Below are positions 1 through 11,348 of a stretch of 64,000 nt of DNA, piece after piece. The notes beneath the pieces are model-generated. The model saw nothing but the letters and a program-made list of their open reading frames with translations. It searched no databases and was not told the DNA's origin. The position numbers and the translations under genes are program-made. Within the stretch, counting starts at the first letter, position 1; each line of letters starts with the position of its first letter. Source of the DNA: Acanthochlamys bracteata (lineage: Eukaryota; Streptophyta; Magnoliopsida; Pandanales; Velloziaceae); the NCBI GenBank assembly GCA_019914995.1, contig CM034129.1:8797725-8861724 (forward strand), read 5' to 3'.

Positions 1-396
1 AATGTTGATATTTTAGTTTAGCTGCAGAGGACTGGGAAAGTATTTCTACATCCTCATCAACAAGGGCTTGTGAGCTGGAGACCGATTTGTGAGCTTTGCG
101 TTTTTGGTTCTTGCGCTTAGGGGGAAGGCTAGGAAAGGTTGAGGGAGCTGATGAGGGGTCAGAGATAGGAAGTTCAGTGGTAAGGGGTTCATAGGACATT
201 TGAGCTTCGGATTGGGTCTCAGCTGGGGGATCTTAGGACAGTGGTTCTTCCTGTAGAGGGGCTTCATAGATGGTGATTGATAGTGGCTCAGCTCCTTCAT
301 CTGGTTCTTCAGTAGCTCCTGCAGCTGGGCACTCTTTAGGTGATTCCATATGCAATGGTTGCTCGGTTGCCTTATCTGGAGTTGCAGAATGGTCAT

Positions 397-897
397 TCAT
401 GCCAATGTCTTGGTAATCTGCATCCTTTGGCCATCCTTTTGTCCATCCTCCTGTCCATTTTCTTGAGCATCCTCCTGTCCAGTCTCGAAATCTTCTCGGG
501 CTGACTTGGCCTTAGGGTGCTCTGGTTGGCAAATAGCGTCCTTGAGTTCTTCAAAGGTGGTGTTCAACTTCTGAATTTCCTTAGTCTGCTCCAGGATGGC
601 ATTTAGAATGTTCGTTAAGCACTCAGTCAGTGGAGCCAGTGTGGCATTTGTGGAGTCATTGTCAGCTGGAGGGTGCTTCAACGTTAGCCTTTCCTCTGCT
701 TCAGTGATTCCTATTAAGAACTTTGCATCCATCTTGATCATCTTCTTCACTTGCAGGGTTCCCATAGGCACATTCTCAAGTCGGCATATCCTACATATAA
801 CATGAGGGTATGGGAAGTGCTTACTGCCGAACTTAGAGACTCTTGTCATATGATGCAACATCACCTCACAGAGGTTTATAGGCAATTTCTTCATCAA
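397..897 (-). other. Env-like / 'putative plant transposon protein' segment of the copia element
   Basis: The encoded segment (motifs LPINLCEVMLHHM and FPYPHVICRI...NVPMGTLQVKKM, then a charged Glu/Gln-rich tail) resembles the plant 'putative transposon protein' domain found in the extra 3' ORF of SIRE-type copia elements, called env-like in soybean SIRE1. Assignment rests on remembered motif shape, not on a search. It is a fossil fragment. Confidence 0.5.
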
Positions 898-1875
898 CCT
901 CCATAGCAGGAATGCGTCGTAGTTGGTGATAATATTTCGGCTTCCTGACCGAGGAACTATTACTTTGGAGATGACATGCAGAGAGCTCTCGGCAGTAGAG
1001 GTAAGTGGGCAGTCGAATCATATTGGAGCTTTGTCAAAACCTCTGTTTCCACTGTCATATGTCTTGAGCACCCGCTGTCCAAGTACCATTTGCTATATTT
1101 CAGTCGGGTTAGCTCCTCTCCTTCCTGCAAAAGAGGTTTTAGTGCTTAGGTACCCAAATTTCTTTGGGTCCTAGAGAGTTAGTACTATTAAATATTTCTT
1201 TTGGAACCCATATCATTTTTATTTTATTAGTTTTTTTTTATACCAGCAAGAATTAACATTATAACCTTTTCTGCCACAATGGAAACATTTAACAAAAGGT
1301 ATTGTAGAGTAAGACCTATTTGCTGTACATGCTTTAGAAATTAAATTTTTGTTTTGCATCCTTGCTGTTACCATACCTGAGTAGCTGGTAGAAGGCTGAT
1401 CATACCTTCCGATTTGTTTACTAGTTGCTATAGATGCTGGAATGAATCCTATTCCTTCTTTTCTGTATGGGCTGCGTTGAGCTCCTAGTATTGCATCTAA
1501 TCTATTCTTTCTATTTACAAATTTTGCATCTAATCTATGCTTCTAGATCGAGGTTCTTACTTTGCAGACTTTTGTTTTCTTGAAGCAATCTTTGATTTTC
1601 TTCCATCAGCTTAGTTTCTTTCACATGCATATTGGTGTAATCAGTCATGAATGGCTTAAGATCTGGAATGGTGGGATATGACAGTCTATTCACCTCTCGA
1701 CTCAGTACCTCATTCAACTCCTCAAACTCAGCAATTTTCTTTATCATGTCTATGCTTGAGCTTTCTGTGCATCTTGTTAGTTCTCCAGTCTTACATTCAT
1801 TTAGTTTGACATGAAGCTTTTCATTTATTTGAATCAAACGTTTATTCTCAATATGCAGTGCACATAGTTTAGAAT

Positions 1876-3069
1876 TTATATGGTCATAATCTGCATGAGT
1901 GTGTCTTTTATAGCATCAGTTTTGTCTTCTAAGGCATTTTTTAAAACAAGTATTTTCTTTTTCAGACATTCGTTTTCATCCTTAAATTTATGCATGCATA
2001 CCTTCATAGTTTTGCAGTCAGTTTTGGCATGTAGGTATTTCGCATACAGTTCATCAAATACATCTTGTAATTGTTCATTGGAATCATCATAGTCAGTAGA
2101 ATTTACCTCATTGTCATCTTCATGATCTGCAATGAGACACAAGTTGCTTTCTTCATTTTTCTCTGTCTCAGTCTGACTATCCTCTGATGAATTTTCGTCT
2201 TCATCGCTCCATGCTGCCATAACTCGTTTTCTTCTTGTGTCTTTGTATTTTGATCTCTTAAGTAATGGACATTCGTTCTTGAAGTGTCCTGGTTTGTTGC
2301 AATTGAAGCAGTTTGTGTCTTGTCTTTCTTCTCCTCTATTGTTTCTTCCAGTACCCCTTCTTCTTCTGAACTTATTTCTTCTGAGAAAACTTTTAAATTT
2401 ACGGGTTAAGAGTGCAATGTCTTCATCAGAGGAGGAGTCACTTACCTGCTGGTCGTTGATCTTTAATGCTATCCCTTCAGGACGTTCGTCAATTTTCTTC
2501 AGTGACAGTTCCTTGGCCATTAGCTTGCCAATTAGTTCATCCAGTGATATTTGAGGAAAAGTTGGATTTTCCTCTATGGCATCTACTTTGGATTCAAATG
2601 TTGGCAGCACAGCTATTAATATCTTCCATTTCAGTTCTTCGAGTTTGAATACTTTTCCTAGATTCTTTAGAGAATTTGTAATGTTAGTGAATCTAGTAAA
2701 CATTTGAGTAATTGACTCACCTCGGATCATTTTGAAGTTTTCATACTCATGCATGAGTAGGTTCACTCTGGTTTCCTTGACTTGAGTGGTTCCCTCATGC
2801 GTTACTTCTAACTGATCCCATATTTCTTTGGCGGTGTTGCAGGCGCTGATTCGGTTGAACTCATTAGGGTCTAGTGCACAGTAGAGAAGATTCATGGCTC
2901 TGTCATTCATTGATATGAGTTTGTTATCTTCATCATTGTATTCACGCTCAGCTTTGGGGATGCGTATTCCATCTGGGCCAGTTTTGGTTGGTACGATTCG
3001 TCCGTCTCGTATGATCTTCCATAGTGTGAAGTCTTGTGCCCGAATGAAGATTGTCATTTTGGTTTCCAA
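1876..3069 (-). CDS. Copia gag polyprotein (UBN2 type, zinc knuckle)
   Basis: Open frame of 397 codons encoding a retrotransposon capsid-type protein. The N-terminal half carries the UBN2/gag pattern (AKEIWDQLEVTHEGTTQVKE, then LMHEYENFKM and FTNITNSLKNLGK). An Arg-rich stretch and a CCHC zinc knuckle (CFNCNKPGHFKNEC) follow near residues 255-268. After that come an acidic segment and a predicted coiled coil (residues about 340-397). It sits just inside the LTR and primer-binding site, as gag should. It is part of a broken element and is treated as a fossil. Confidence 0.85.
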   Translation of the reverse strand: METKMTIFIRAQDFTLWKIIRDGRIVPTKTGPDGIRIPKAEREYNDEDNKLISMNDRAMNLLYCALDPNEFNRISACNTAKEIWDQLEVTHEGTTQVKETRVNLLMHEYENFKMIRGESITQMFTRFTNITNSLKNLGKVFKLEELKWKILIAVLPTFESKVDAIEENPTFPQISLDELIGKLMAKELSLKKIDERPEGIALKINDQQVSDSSSDEDIALLTRKFKSFLRRNKFRRRRGTGRNNRGEERQDTNCFNCNKPGHFKNECPLLKRSKYKDTRRKRVMAAWSDEDENSSEDSQTETEKNEESNLCLIADHEDDNEVNSTDYDDSNEQLQDVFDELYAKYLHAKTDCKTMKVCMHKFKDENECLKKKILVLKNALEDKTDAIKDTLMQIMTI

Positions 3070-3194
3070 TAGCCATAGTTTGTTCCATCAAAGAGTGGTG
3101 ATCTATTGGAAGATCTACCTTCAAAAGCTATAGGAATAAGGTTAGCCATAAGGATCTTTTACCTCAAGGTTGTTAGACCTTTGATTTTAGGAGG

Positions 3195-3209
3195 CCTGCT
3201 CTGATACCA
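3195..3209 (-). other. Primer-binding site for initiator tRNA-Met
   Basis: The minus strand reads TGGTATCAGAGCAGG, the standard plant copia primer-binding site complementary to the 3' end of initiator tRNA-Met, two bases from the inner end of the LTR. Confidence 0.9.
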
Positions 3210-3211
3210 AT

Positions 3212-4319
3212 TGTTAGATATTCCTCTAAAATTAACTCAAGAGAGGAAGGGTGAATTGAGTTAGTCTATAAAAATTTTTATCAAAATTGTTATCCTACTG
3301 GCAGCGAGCTTACAGCCGGCTGTGTTAATACTGTAACCTGCAGACAGAGAGAGTTAGAGTGTTTACTGACATAATTAACAAAAAGTAGTGCTCAGGATAT
3401 TTAATGTGGTTCGGCAAAACCCTTTTGTCTATATCCACGGTCGCTCTATCACTAGAGCCAAAGCTTCACTAAACCTTTAATAAGCTACAAATGCACATAG
3501 AGCAAAGTGCTTCACCAAGCACACTTACTCTACCGAGTTTCTTCGCCAAGACAACCCCTAGCAGCCTACCGGACACACCTGTCCCCCTGGCTGATTTGCT
3601 AGCTCTATTATAAGATCTAAGAGCTTACACCAAGCTCCACCCGAGCTTCCTTTTCCGGTGCCCGCGGCACCACCTTCACAATTGTCAGTAAACGTTACAA
3701 GAAAATAAACTGAGATTGAGCACGGGATCTATCTCATGAATGTTAAGTGTTCATGATGTGATTCAGATGAGATGAGATGATCGGAGAGGTTGCTGTGAGA
3801 TATTTCTTCAGTGTGATCAGCAGCAAAGTATATTTGTGTAGAAAGATAGAGTTATTGTATATTTCTGTTTTTCTTATATTCTCTCTTGTTCTTCTTCGTT
3901 GCTGTGATTCCCTTTATATAGAATTTCTTTCCTGTGCAGGAGCCGTTGAGGAACGTTGTCCTTGGCGCTCTTGTAGATCTTCTATTTGAAATGCTTCAGT
4001 CCGTTGTGAGTCCAGACGAATTCTTGAAGCAAGAAAAATTTTGTTGCTATTGAACCCAAGGCTCTGTTTCGATACAGAGAAGTCTTCTTATGCTTCAGTA
4101 GTCGAACAGCTGACTGTGATATGGCTGTGGCATCCTCTGTCCCGAATGTTGTTAGCAGTAGTATAGCAGTTGGATGTATGATGGCTGTTTTTATCTGCTG
4201 TAAATGAAATGATCTTTGTTTGTCTAATCTTGCAGAACTTGTTTTCAGTTTATTAGTCTTATATTAATCATAGTTCTTAATTCTTTGTTATCATCAAACT
4301 TATCCTTATAATTCCAACA
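3212..4319 (-). repeat. LTR of the copia element (5' LTR, minus orientation)
   Basis: On the minus strand the block opens with TGTTGGAATTATAAGG and closes with ATATCTAACA, giving TG...CA termini and a length of about 1.1 kb, typical of SIRE elements. The primer-binding site follows its 3' end directly, so this is the 5' LTR. The outer flank (from 4320) turns at once into AT-rich host DNA. The partner LTR would lie beyond the left window edge, so target-site duplications cannot be checked. Confidence 0.85.
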
Positions 4320-4918
4320 TAAATGAATATTGAAAATAAACTTTTTATAAAAGACTCAAATGCCTTTTTTATTTATATTAATATTACTTTATTTAATATA
4401 ATTTTAACTAATTTATTAATATATTTTAAATAAAATTTATTAGTATAACTTTTAAATTAATTTTTAATATTAATATAAAATTATATTAATTATTAAATAT
4501 AAAAACAATCATATAATTATATTATTTTCTCTATCAATTAAAATTAAATAAAATTAAATAAATAAAAATTAAGTTATTATAATAAAAAATAACATGTATT
4601 AATTTAAAAATATTAAATAAAAAATAAATATGAATTGAAATTTTATATTAAATTAAATTAAATATTAATTAGATAAAAATTAAATAAGTAAAAGAATAAA
4701 AGAGGAAGCAAAATTACATCCCCGTATGGTGGGTACACATTTAAGCATCGAATAGTGAAGATGATGGGTAATAGTTTCCCATCATTTTCTTTAATGAAGA
4801 CTTAACAAACATGGATAGGGATGAAAAATATGTTAACTTTACCATCACTTTTCATGCCTACCCATAATCCAAACGGAGTGTAAAGAAACTCCTTCATGAA
4901 ATCTTTCCTTCTAAATTT
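4320..4918. other. AT-rich intergenic DNA
   Basis: No gene seen. Long A/T runs dominate to about 4700. A somewhat more complex stretch follows (4720-4920) without recognisable coding signal. Confidence 0.6.
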
Positions 4919-5700
4919 TCACATGATGATAACATTTGATTCACTAGCTTTACAAATATATAGACAACATAATTTACAAATAGTCAAACTTTGACTTCTG
5001 TCAATATTAGTATCATATATTTTCTTAAACCTACAAATAGAGTATATAAAAAGTTCAAAAGTGTAGAATACAAGTAAGCAAAATTTCAAAAAAATGATTG
5101 AAGTGTAAAACAGAGTAACATTTATTATTGTACCATAAAAAATGATGTAGCATATAGATTCAAAAAAGCAACACTGAAAAATAAAATGGGGAAGTTTGTA
5201 GAAAGAGTATAGATCACTCTTCCGGAAAACAGATTTTATTACTCTTTCTAAAACCTTTAGAGCCAACAGTAGTGATTTTCAGGAGCAAAATTTCAGGCTG
5301 AACTGAAATGCTTCCGAGAGAATGAAGAAGTTCAATGTTCTGTTTTTTGAAGGAAACAAACAGGTTTCCAGTATAAAATTCGTCAATAGCACCATCGAAC
5401 GCCAACCACAAAGCATTGGCAAACACACAGCCGTCGTTCTTAACAAATTTTTTATAGTGATATTTACTGATAACTTCCTGAAAATTATAATAACTATGTA
5501 AGAACTCACAGCATGCGATCAATACTAATACGACCAAACTGTATGAGAACCATAGTCCATAGATATCGAGGCCACAAAGCTTTTACATCTGCGGAGACCA
5601 CAGTCATTCGGAAGACTAATAAGTGACCCCGGTTACTCTTGAGTAGCGTCACAAAATCAACATAAGAAAGGACAAAGAAGGTTATCTGAAACAATAGTAT
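4919..5700 (-). other. Unrecognised stretch with overlapping minus-strand open frames
   Basis: Two minus-strand frames (5214-5537 and 5506-5694) look somewhat protein-like, for example ANALWLAFDGAIDEFYTGN and VVSADVKALWPRYLWTMV, and a possible acceptor (TTTCAG) lies near 5690. They could be exons of a decayed gene downstream of the SEC13 pseudogene. I do not recognise a family, and the overlapping frames argue against an intact gene. Confidence 0.2.
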
Positions 5701-5709
5701 GATTTAATC

Positions 5710-6642
5710 TTACTGCTCAGCCATAGTTACCTGTTGCCACTCTCCCTCGTTAGATTCTTTCTACAGGGTGAAATTGTATTTTATCTCAGTTGCATTAGTT
5801 TTTTGGTCAACAACTATTTCATTAGCCACAAAGAGCATATTTCCAATCAGGGACCATGTTCCTTCCACATAGGATCCTTAAAATTATGTAAAATTTTACC
5901 CTCCCACCCTTTGCCATCCTTTGCTATTGTCTATATGATCACCTTCCCATCCTTAGACGCACTAGCAATAATATATTTTGGAAATCCCAGGTTAGGTGCC
6001 CAAGCAACATCTGTTATAACATCCCTGTGCATCCGAAGAGGCGGACAGTCCATCCTCCAGATCCCATCTTCCAGTTTCCACACTTTGACTGCAGTATCTA
6101 TACCACCAGAGGCAAGCTTCTGAACAGGATTTAGACCAGAGGAAACGAGGGTGCCTGGTGCACTTGATGGAGCCCATGAAAAAAACATCACTCCAACTGA
6201 GTGAGCCCGTTCAATCCTTGTTATCTGCCAGGTTCCATCTGCTCTGGCAGTGAAAACTGATATGTTCCCATCTACTGATCCGTATGCCAGGAAAAGGCCA
6301 ATTTCGTGTGGAGACCATGCTATCGCATTGATTGAGACCTTGTGTTCAGTGAATACTTGAGCCTGATACCAGTCCTCATGCTTGCTTCCATATAATCACA
6401 CGCCCATCCTAGCCACAAGAAGCAAGTATGGTTCCAAATTTTAGATGGGCCCATGCGACCTGAAAGACTGCACCTTGATGGCCATTAAGGGTTGCGATTG
6501 GCTGGTGCGAGGAGCAGCTCACACCAATTATCCTGATGGTTGCATCTGATGAGACTGTCGCCAAGCATTTGCCATAGTAATCCACAGCAATGTTATGAAC
6601 AAGATCTTGATGGCCTGTCTCTATCTTCAGGGGAGGCATCAT
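5710..6642 (-). pseudogene. SEC13: SEC13 (COPII coat / nuclear pore WD40 protein) pseudogene
   Basis: SEC13 is a six-bladed WD40 protein that pairs with SEC31 in the COPII outer coat and with the NUP107 complex at nuclear pores. Translation on the minus strand tracks plant SEC13 over its full length: KIETGHQDLVHNIAVDYYGK, VSSDATIRIIGVS, VAWAHLKFGTILASCG, then FSWAPSSAPGTLVSSGL, KLASGGIDTAVKVWKLE, DVAWAPNLGFPK, and at the end GEWQQVTMAEQ before a stop at 5710. It is disabled by a stop at 6409-6411, a frame change near 6390, a stop at 5931-5933 and more damage downstream. No introns interrupt the homology. Either a processed copy or decay of an originally intron-poor gene would explain that, and I cannot tell which. 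Confidence 0.85.
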
Positions 6643-6885
6643 TACAACCTTTCTAGGACTAAAAGATAGGAGAAACAGACATCAGTTTAGGAATATGAAA
6701 TGATGGTGAACTAGTCGAATAACGAAGAAAGAGAGAATGCATGCACGCCCAGTAATTAGCAGAAAACAAACACAGCAAACTCTCCGTCAATCAATCCAAG
6801 GATCACTCTAAGATAAAAGACTTAACGTTAGAAGTTGCAATATATGACTCAACTCACGAATCCAATCCGAAACTAACACATTTAA

Positions 6886-7386
6886 GTCGGGTCGGGATTT
6901 GATCTTAGTCAGCTCTCATTGAAATTGATCCTGTAAATTAAATGAATTCGAGTCGGGTTCGAATTGATCTAAAAATTTATTCATTTAATCTGTATAATTA
7001 CTTATGGAGCATATATTATCTAATAATTAAAAAATATTTAGAATAATAATATTGAATTTTAATTTAATTATATATTTTTTATAGCTTATCATATTTATTT
7101 TGATTCGTTTCTTATTTAATTTATAGATTTTTTCGATATTAATGTTTTTTTGTCTTAGATATATATTTAACATTTTAACCTATTATTTGTAAAAATTAAA
7201 TTCTAATTCTAATTTTAATAATATTGATTATTAAATAAGTTTGACTCGATTATTTAAATTGGTTAGGTTAGGGTTAACAATTTTGACAAATATGAATATA
7301 AAAATCGAATTAGGGTTGAACGATTTTGACCGATTATTATATGGCTCGATCCGAATCCGACCTATTAATCCATATTGCCACCCTAC
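6886..7386 (-). repeat. Dispersed AT-rich repeat family, copy 1 (inverted relative to copies 2 and 3)
   Basis: Read on the minus strand this block opens with AGTAGGGTGGCAATATGG and contains GGTCAAAATCGTTCAACCCTAA and GTCAAAATTGTTAACCCTAA-type segments. The same phrases recur in two other copies at 41871-42695 and 44315-45152. It has no coding capacity and is probably a non-autonomous DNA element. The class is not established because no clean terminal repeat was seen. Confidence 0.55.
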
Positions 7387-8974
7387 TTGACATCAATATG
7401 AGCTCCTCAAAATGGGCGCTAATTTATTACAATGCGTAAGAACAAAACCCCTATCTCAACCTGCTTTACAAATTTCTGCTTCTCATCATACATCTGTCAC
7501 CTATAAATCACAAGCACGGATATATGGATGTGAAATGACATGATCCAAACACACCGGCACGGTAATGTCTAAAATTATTAGGACATAACAAGATTAAGAC
7601 ATAATAGTATAATTACGTACACATATATGTAAAATAGCGTATATGCTCACAAATGTATACAAAGCAATACATGACAAAATAAAAGATAGATTCCACATTT
7701 AGATATTACAATTAACATGTAAAAAAAAGAGCTATTCCATTGAAACATATAAGAAATTTGTTAGAAAAACATTTTATCTAATGATCCTACCTACTTTAAA
7801 CAAGCACTAGTAAATGAGTAGCCACAAATATATATTTTTTCTATATTGAAGGTCAAACTATATTTCTAAGTGTTTTAAACAATCTAACACCTAAGTCTAA
7901 AATGTCCTTAAGGTGTCCACCGTTGAACACAGTGCCTTCACATGTCAGAGTGTCCAACAAAGTGTCGTGTCCGCAACATATCGATGCAAACACGAGCACC
8001 TTGCTAGAATTGTTTGTGCTTCATAGTCCACCACATGTTATGTATTCAAGATACATAAAACCAATATGGTGATCAATTAGATAAGAAAGTCTCAACTCAG
8101 GAACAACCAGATTAAAAACAAAAAAATAAACAATAGAAAAAAAGAAAAAGCTATTAAATATTTTAATAATGATGCAAAATAAAATCCATAAAAGAGATAG
8201 AAACACGTCAAAAATAGATTCTATTCCTAGACAATTAGCATTTAAGTGCATTGGCTATAACATCTGTCCACATCAATCCATTCAAATTCCATATAAAAAA
8301 TTGGCCAATCTCACTTGATTAGGATGGATTAACCTGCACCACTTTCGACATTATCCTGATCATCAAGGACGGCGAGCCCAATCTGAAAACTTTTATCAGC
8401 CTATATTACATCCCATGCACATCTAATCAACATTACCCAGCCTCACTTTTTCGCTTTTATTAAAAGATGATTCATAGTTAAAATTTAATACTGCAATAGT
8501 TTGATTTAATTCTAAAACATAATTTGGATCTGTGCAATGTCACATATTAGGTATACAAGCATGAAACTTATGGCGTGTTAAAAGGATGCAAGTTCTGTAG
8601 AAGTGCGAAGTGGGGTTTTTTGAAAAACAAGTTAGAAGTGAGTTCAATTTTTTGTTTCAATTATTTTTTAAGTGAGTTGGAGGTGAGCTCAAATTTTGTG
8701 TTTCAAATTTATTTGGAAGTAAATTCAATTTTTGTGTTTCAATTGCATATATAAAGTGAGTATTAAAGTAAATTAGAAGTAAATTTTTATATTTAATATT
8801 TATAAATATAAAAATTGAAAATATTAAAATTTGTTAATTATTTATTTAATTATGATTCAACTATACTCCATATATACTTTTTATAATTTATCAACATACC
8901 CAATTAACAGAGTTTATATATTGTATATAAACTTGTCATATAAAATACACAATATTTTATAATAATAATGCAAA
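7387..8974. other. Gene-free AT-rich region with short degenerate direct repeats
   Basis: No gene seen. Between about 8630 and 8760 the phrase GTGAGTTCAA...TTTGTGTTTCAA recurs about three times in degenerate tandem form. The rest is AT-rich with no recognisable element. Confidence 0.5.
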
Positions 8975-11326
8975 CTATAAATTTATACAAACACTTATAA
9001 CCAAATGATAACAAAATATAAAAACTGAGATTGCAATACTAGATGCCAAAAAATATATCAAATTTATATTACATAATATTATGTAATTTTTCATACCACA
9101 AAGTACCTTACACTTATATTGCACTAACGTCACAATTGACATTAGAATGTTACATAACACAAAATACATCACATTTATATTACAATAGGTACTACAATAC
9201 TAGATACCACAAATATATTACACTTTTATACACTAACGTTATAATTGGCATTACAATACTATATGCTATAAAATACATCAACTATATTACACTAACATTG
9301 CATATCTATACAACAAAATAAAACATTCCACAAAATATACATGTAGAAAAATAAATAATCATAAATGTCATCCAATGTTTCCACTCAGTGGCCATAAAAT
9401 ATATCATCAATCTTCTTCGTGACTCATCATCCCTTGCATAACTAACCAGCATTGATATCGTCTTGCATAAGATGCTCAAAAGCTTGATCAACTTGATCGT
9501 CAGTGAATTGATCTTTTAATTTTTTGAGAGCATCAAAAAATGTTTTACTCAAATTTTTATTCAGAGCACTAATTGCGTGAGCCATTTTGCTGACCTTGAC
9601 AATCAAAGCAAATGATGATTCGTTAGCCTGCCCACGTCTACACTTTTCCTTAACATTAGTAGCAAATGAAGAAAATAAAAAGGACGGTATATAAGGATGA
9701 GTACTCGAAAATAATTGTGAATGCTATTCTATGCTATCAATGACATCATTCCCCGAATGATGACTCTGCTGGCCACTTTCACGTGTTCACTCATGCAAGT
9801 CTCAAATATTAGGAATGCTAAGTTACTAACAGCTTTATTATTGCCATATATCAACCGATGCTCCTCCATGTTATTAATAGGTTGGTTAATATATGGTCAC
9901 AGCTTGAGCTTATTCTGCATCTCATAAAAAATATTGTAATATATTAAAGAAAAGCAATTCCAACACTAAATGAAATAATAATCTATTACCTAAATAAGGT
10001 CCTTCTCTATTTTCTTATCCAACATAATAAATTGTAACTCCTTGTTCCACTCAGCACCAAATAGGTTAAGCACGAACTTGTTATCCAACCACTTTTTTCT
10101 TAGAGGTGATAAAAAATTTTCACGTGTTGGATGATATAATTAGTACGAAATATCTCATTAATATATCGACAACACTAGAGAATGTCTGCCACTTGAACCC
10201 CTTATCGACTTTGCTCGATTATCAATAAGGGGTCCAAGAGGCAAACATTCTCTAGTGTTGCCCGATACATTAATGAAATAGTTCATACTGATTATACCAC
10301 CTAACACGTGAAAAATTATTATCGCCTTTAAGAAAAAGGTGGTCAGATATCAAATTCGTGCTTAACATATCTAGTGCTGGGTGGAACGATGAGTTACTAA
10401 TGATTGTGTCGGACAAAAAAACGAAGAAGGGCCTTATTCAGGTAATAAATTATTATTTTATGTACTGTTTGGATATGATTTTCTTTAATATGTTATGATA
10501 TTTCTTATGAAATGCACAGTAACCCTAAGCTGCGACCATATATTAATCAGCTATTCGTAAGATGGAGGAGCTGCGATTGATCTGTGCTAATGATGAAGCT
10601 ATTGGTGACTTAGCATTCCAGTATTTTGATGACTTGTATGAGGCAACTCCTGAAAGTAGCTAGCAAAATCGTCATTTGGGGAATAATATCAGTGATAGCA
10701 TGAAAAAGCATTCACAACCATCTTCGAGTACTCATCCTCGTATTACCACATTTTCCATCCCCTTCATTTGCTACTAAGGTTAAGGAAAAGGGCAAACGTT
10801 TCAACGATTCATTATTTGCTTTAATTGCCAAGTCAATAGAATAGCTGACATAATTACTACTCTAACTAGAGCTTACAGTAAAACACTTTGTGATATTTTC
10901 AAGAAATTAAAAGATCAATTCACTAAGGATCAAATTGATCAAGCTTTTGCATCTTATGCGAGATGATATTAAAGCTCATGGGTTACTTGCAAGGGATGAT
11001 GAGTCGCGAAGAAGCTGGATGATATTTCGTGGCCACTTAATGGTAATATTAGAGGCAGTTTGTGATTTTTTTTTACATGATGTATGTTCTATGGAATGTG
11101 TTATTTTGCGATAGGGACATATAACGTTTGTGTAATATAATCTGATATATTTTGTGGCATATAATATTGTAATGCCATTTATTAAATTAGTGTAATATAA
11201 GTGTAATGTATTTTATGGAATGAAAAATTACATAACATTATATAATATAAGTTTGATATATTTTGTGGCATCTAGTATTGTAATGTCAGTTTTTATTTCG
11301 TTATAAGTGTTAGGTATAAATTCCTA
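8975..11326. mobile_element. Palindromic (foldback) pair of Myb/SANT-like transposon fragments
   Basis: Two arms are reverse complements of each other over about 1.1-1.2 kb: left about 8975-10207, right about 10217-11326, meeting across a spacer of roughly 10 bp near 10208-10217. Matching landmarks are ACTAGATGCCA (9039) with its complement near 11270, AAAAGCTTGATCAACTTGATC (9478) with GATCAAATTGATCAAGCTTTT near 10928, and CCCCTTATCGA with TTATCAATAAGGGG at the centre. Each arm carries a decayed reading frame ending in a helical segment (KLKDQFTDDQVDQAFEHLM on the left, minus; KLKDQFTKDQIDQAF on the right, plus). That resembles the C-terminal part of the Myb/SANT-like protein of PIF/Harbinger-type transposons. 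Both frames have stops, so neither is functional. Confidence 0.75.
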
Positions 11327-11348
11327 AGTGAAGTATTCACTTAGGAAT
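11320..11348. repeat. Perfect 13-bp inverted repeat at the right edge of the foldback
   Basis: ATTCCTAAGTGAA is followed by GTA and then its exact reverse complement TTCACTTAGGAAT. It lies where the large palindrome loses similarity. It could be a trace of the insertion junction or a chance hairpin. Confidence 0.7.

Larger units (their letters stand above)
1..4319 (-). mobile_element. Ty1/copia (SIRE-like) retrotransposon, broken, running off the left edge
   Basis: The element reads on the minus strand. Recognisable parts in order are one LTR (3212-4319), a tRNA-iMet primer-binding site, a gag ORF with a UBN2-type domain and CCHC zinc knuckle, a coiled-coil tail, a WVPK/GPK-type linker near 1165-1235, a retropepsin-like motif (WYLDSGCSRHMT, about 1055-1090), and a segment resembling the env-like/'putative plant transposon protein' ORF of SIRE elements (roughly 1-1050) with a Pro/Glu-rich tail. 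Integrase, reverse transcriptase and RNase H were not recognised. A long gag with a coiled-coil tail plus an env-like ORF points to the SIRE/Maximus lineage, which is inference. The element looks broken, with several breaks. Only one LTR is visible, so it cannot be dated here. Confidence 0.85.

Noticed and set aside
596-1174. Plus-strand open frames opposite the copia element
   Set aside because: They are antisense to the recognised minus-strand element parts and show no domain of their own.
9043-9321. Plus-strand Ile/Tyr-rich open frame
   Set aside because: Low-complexity translation of A/T-rich repeat inside the palindrome arm.
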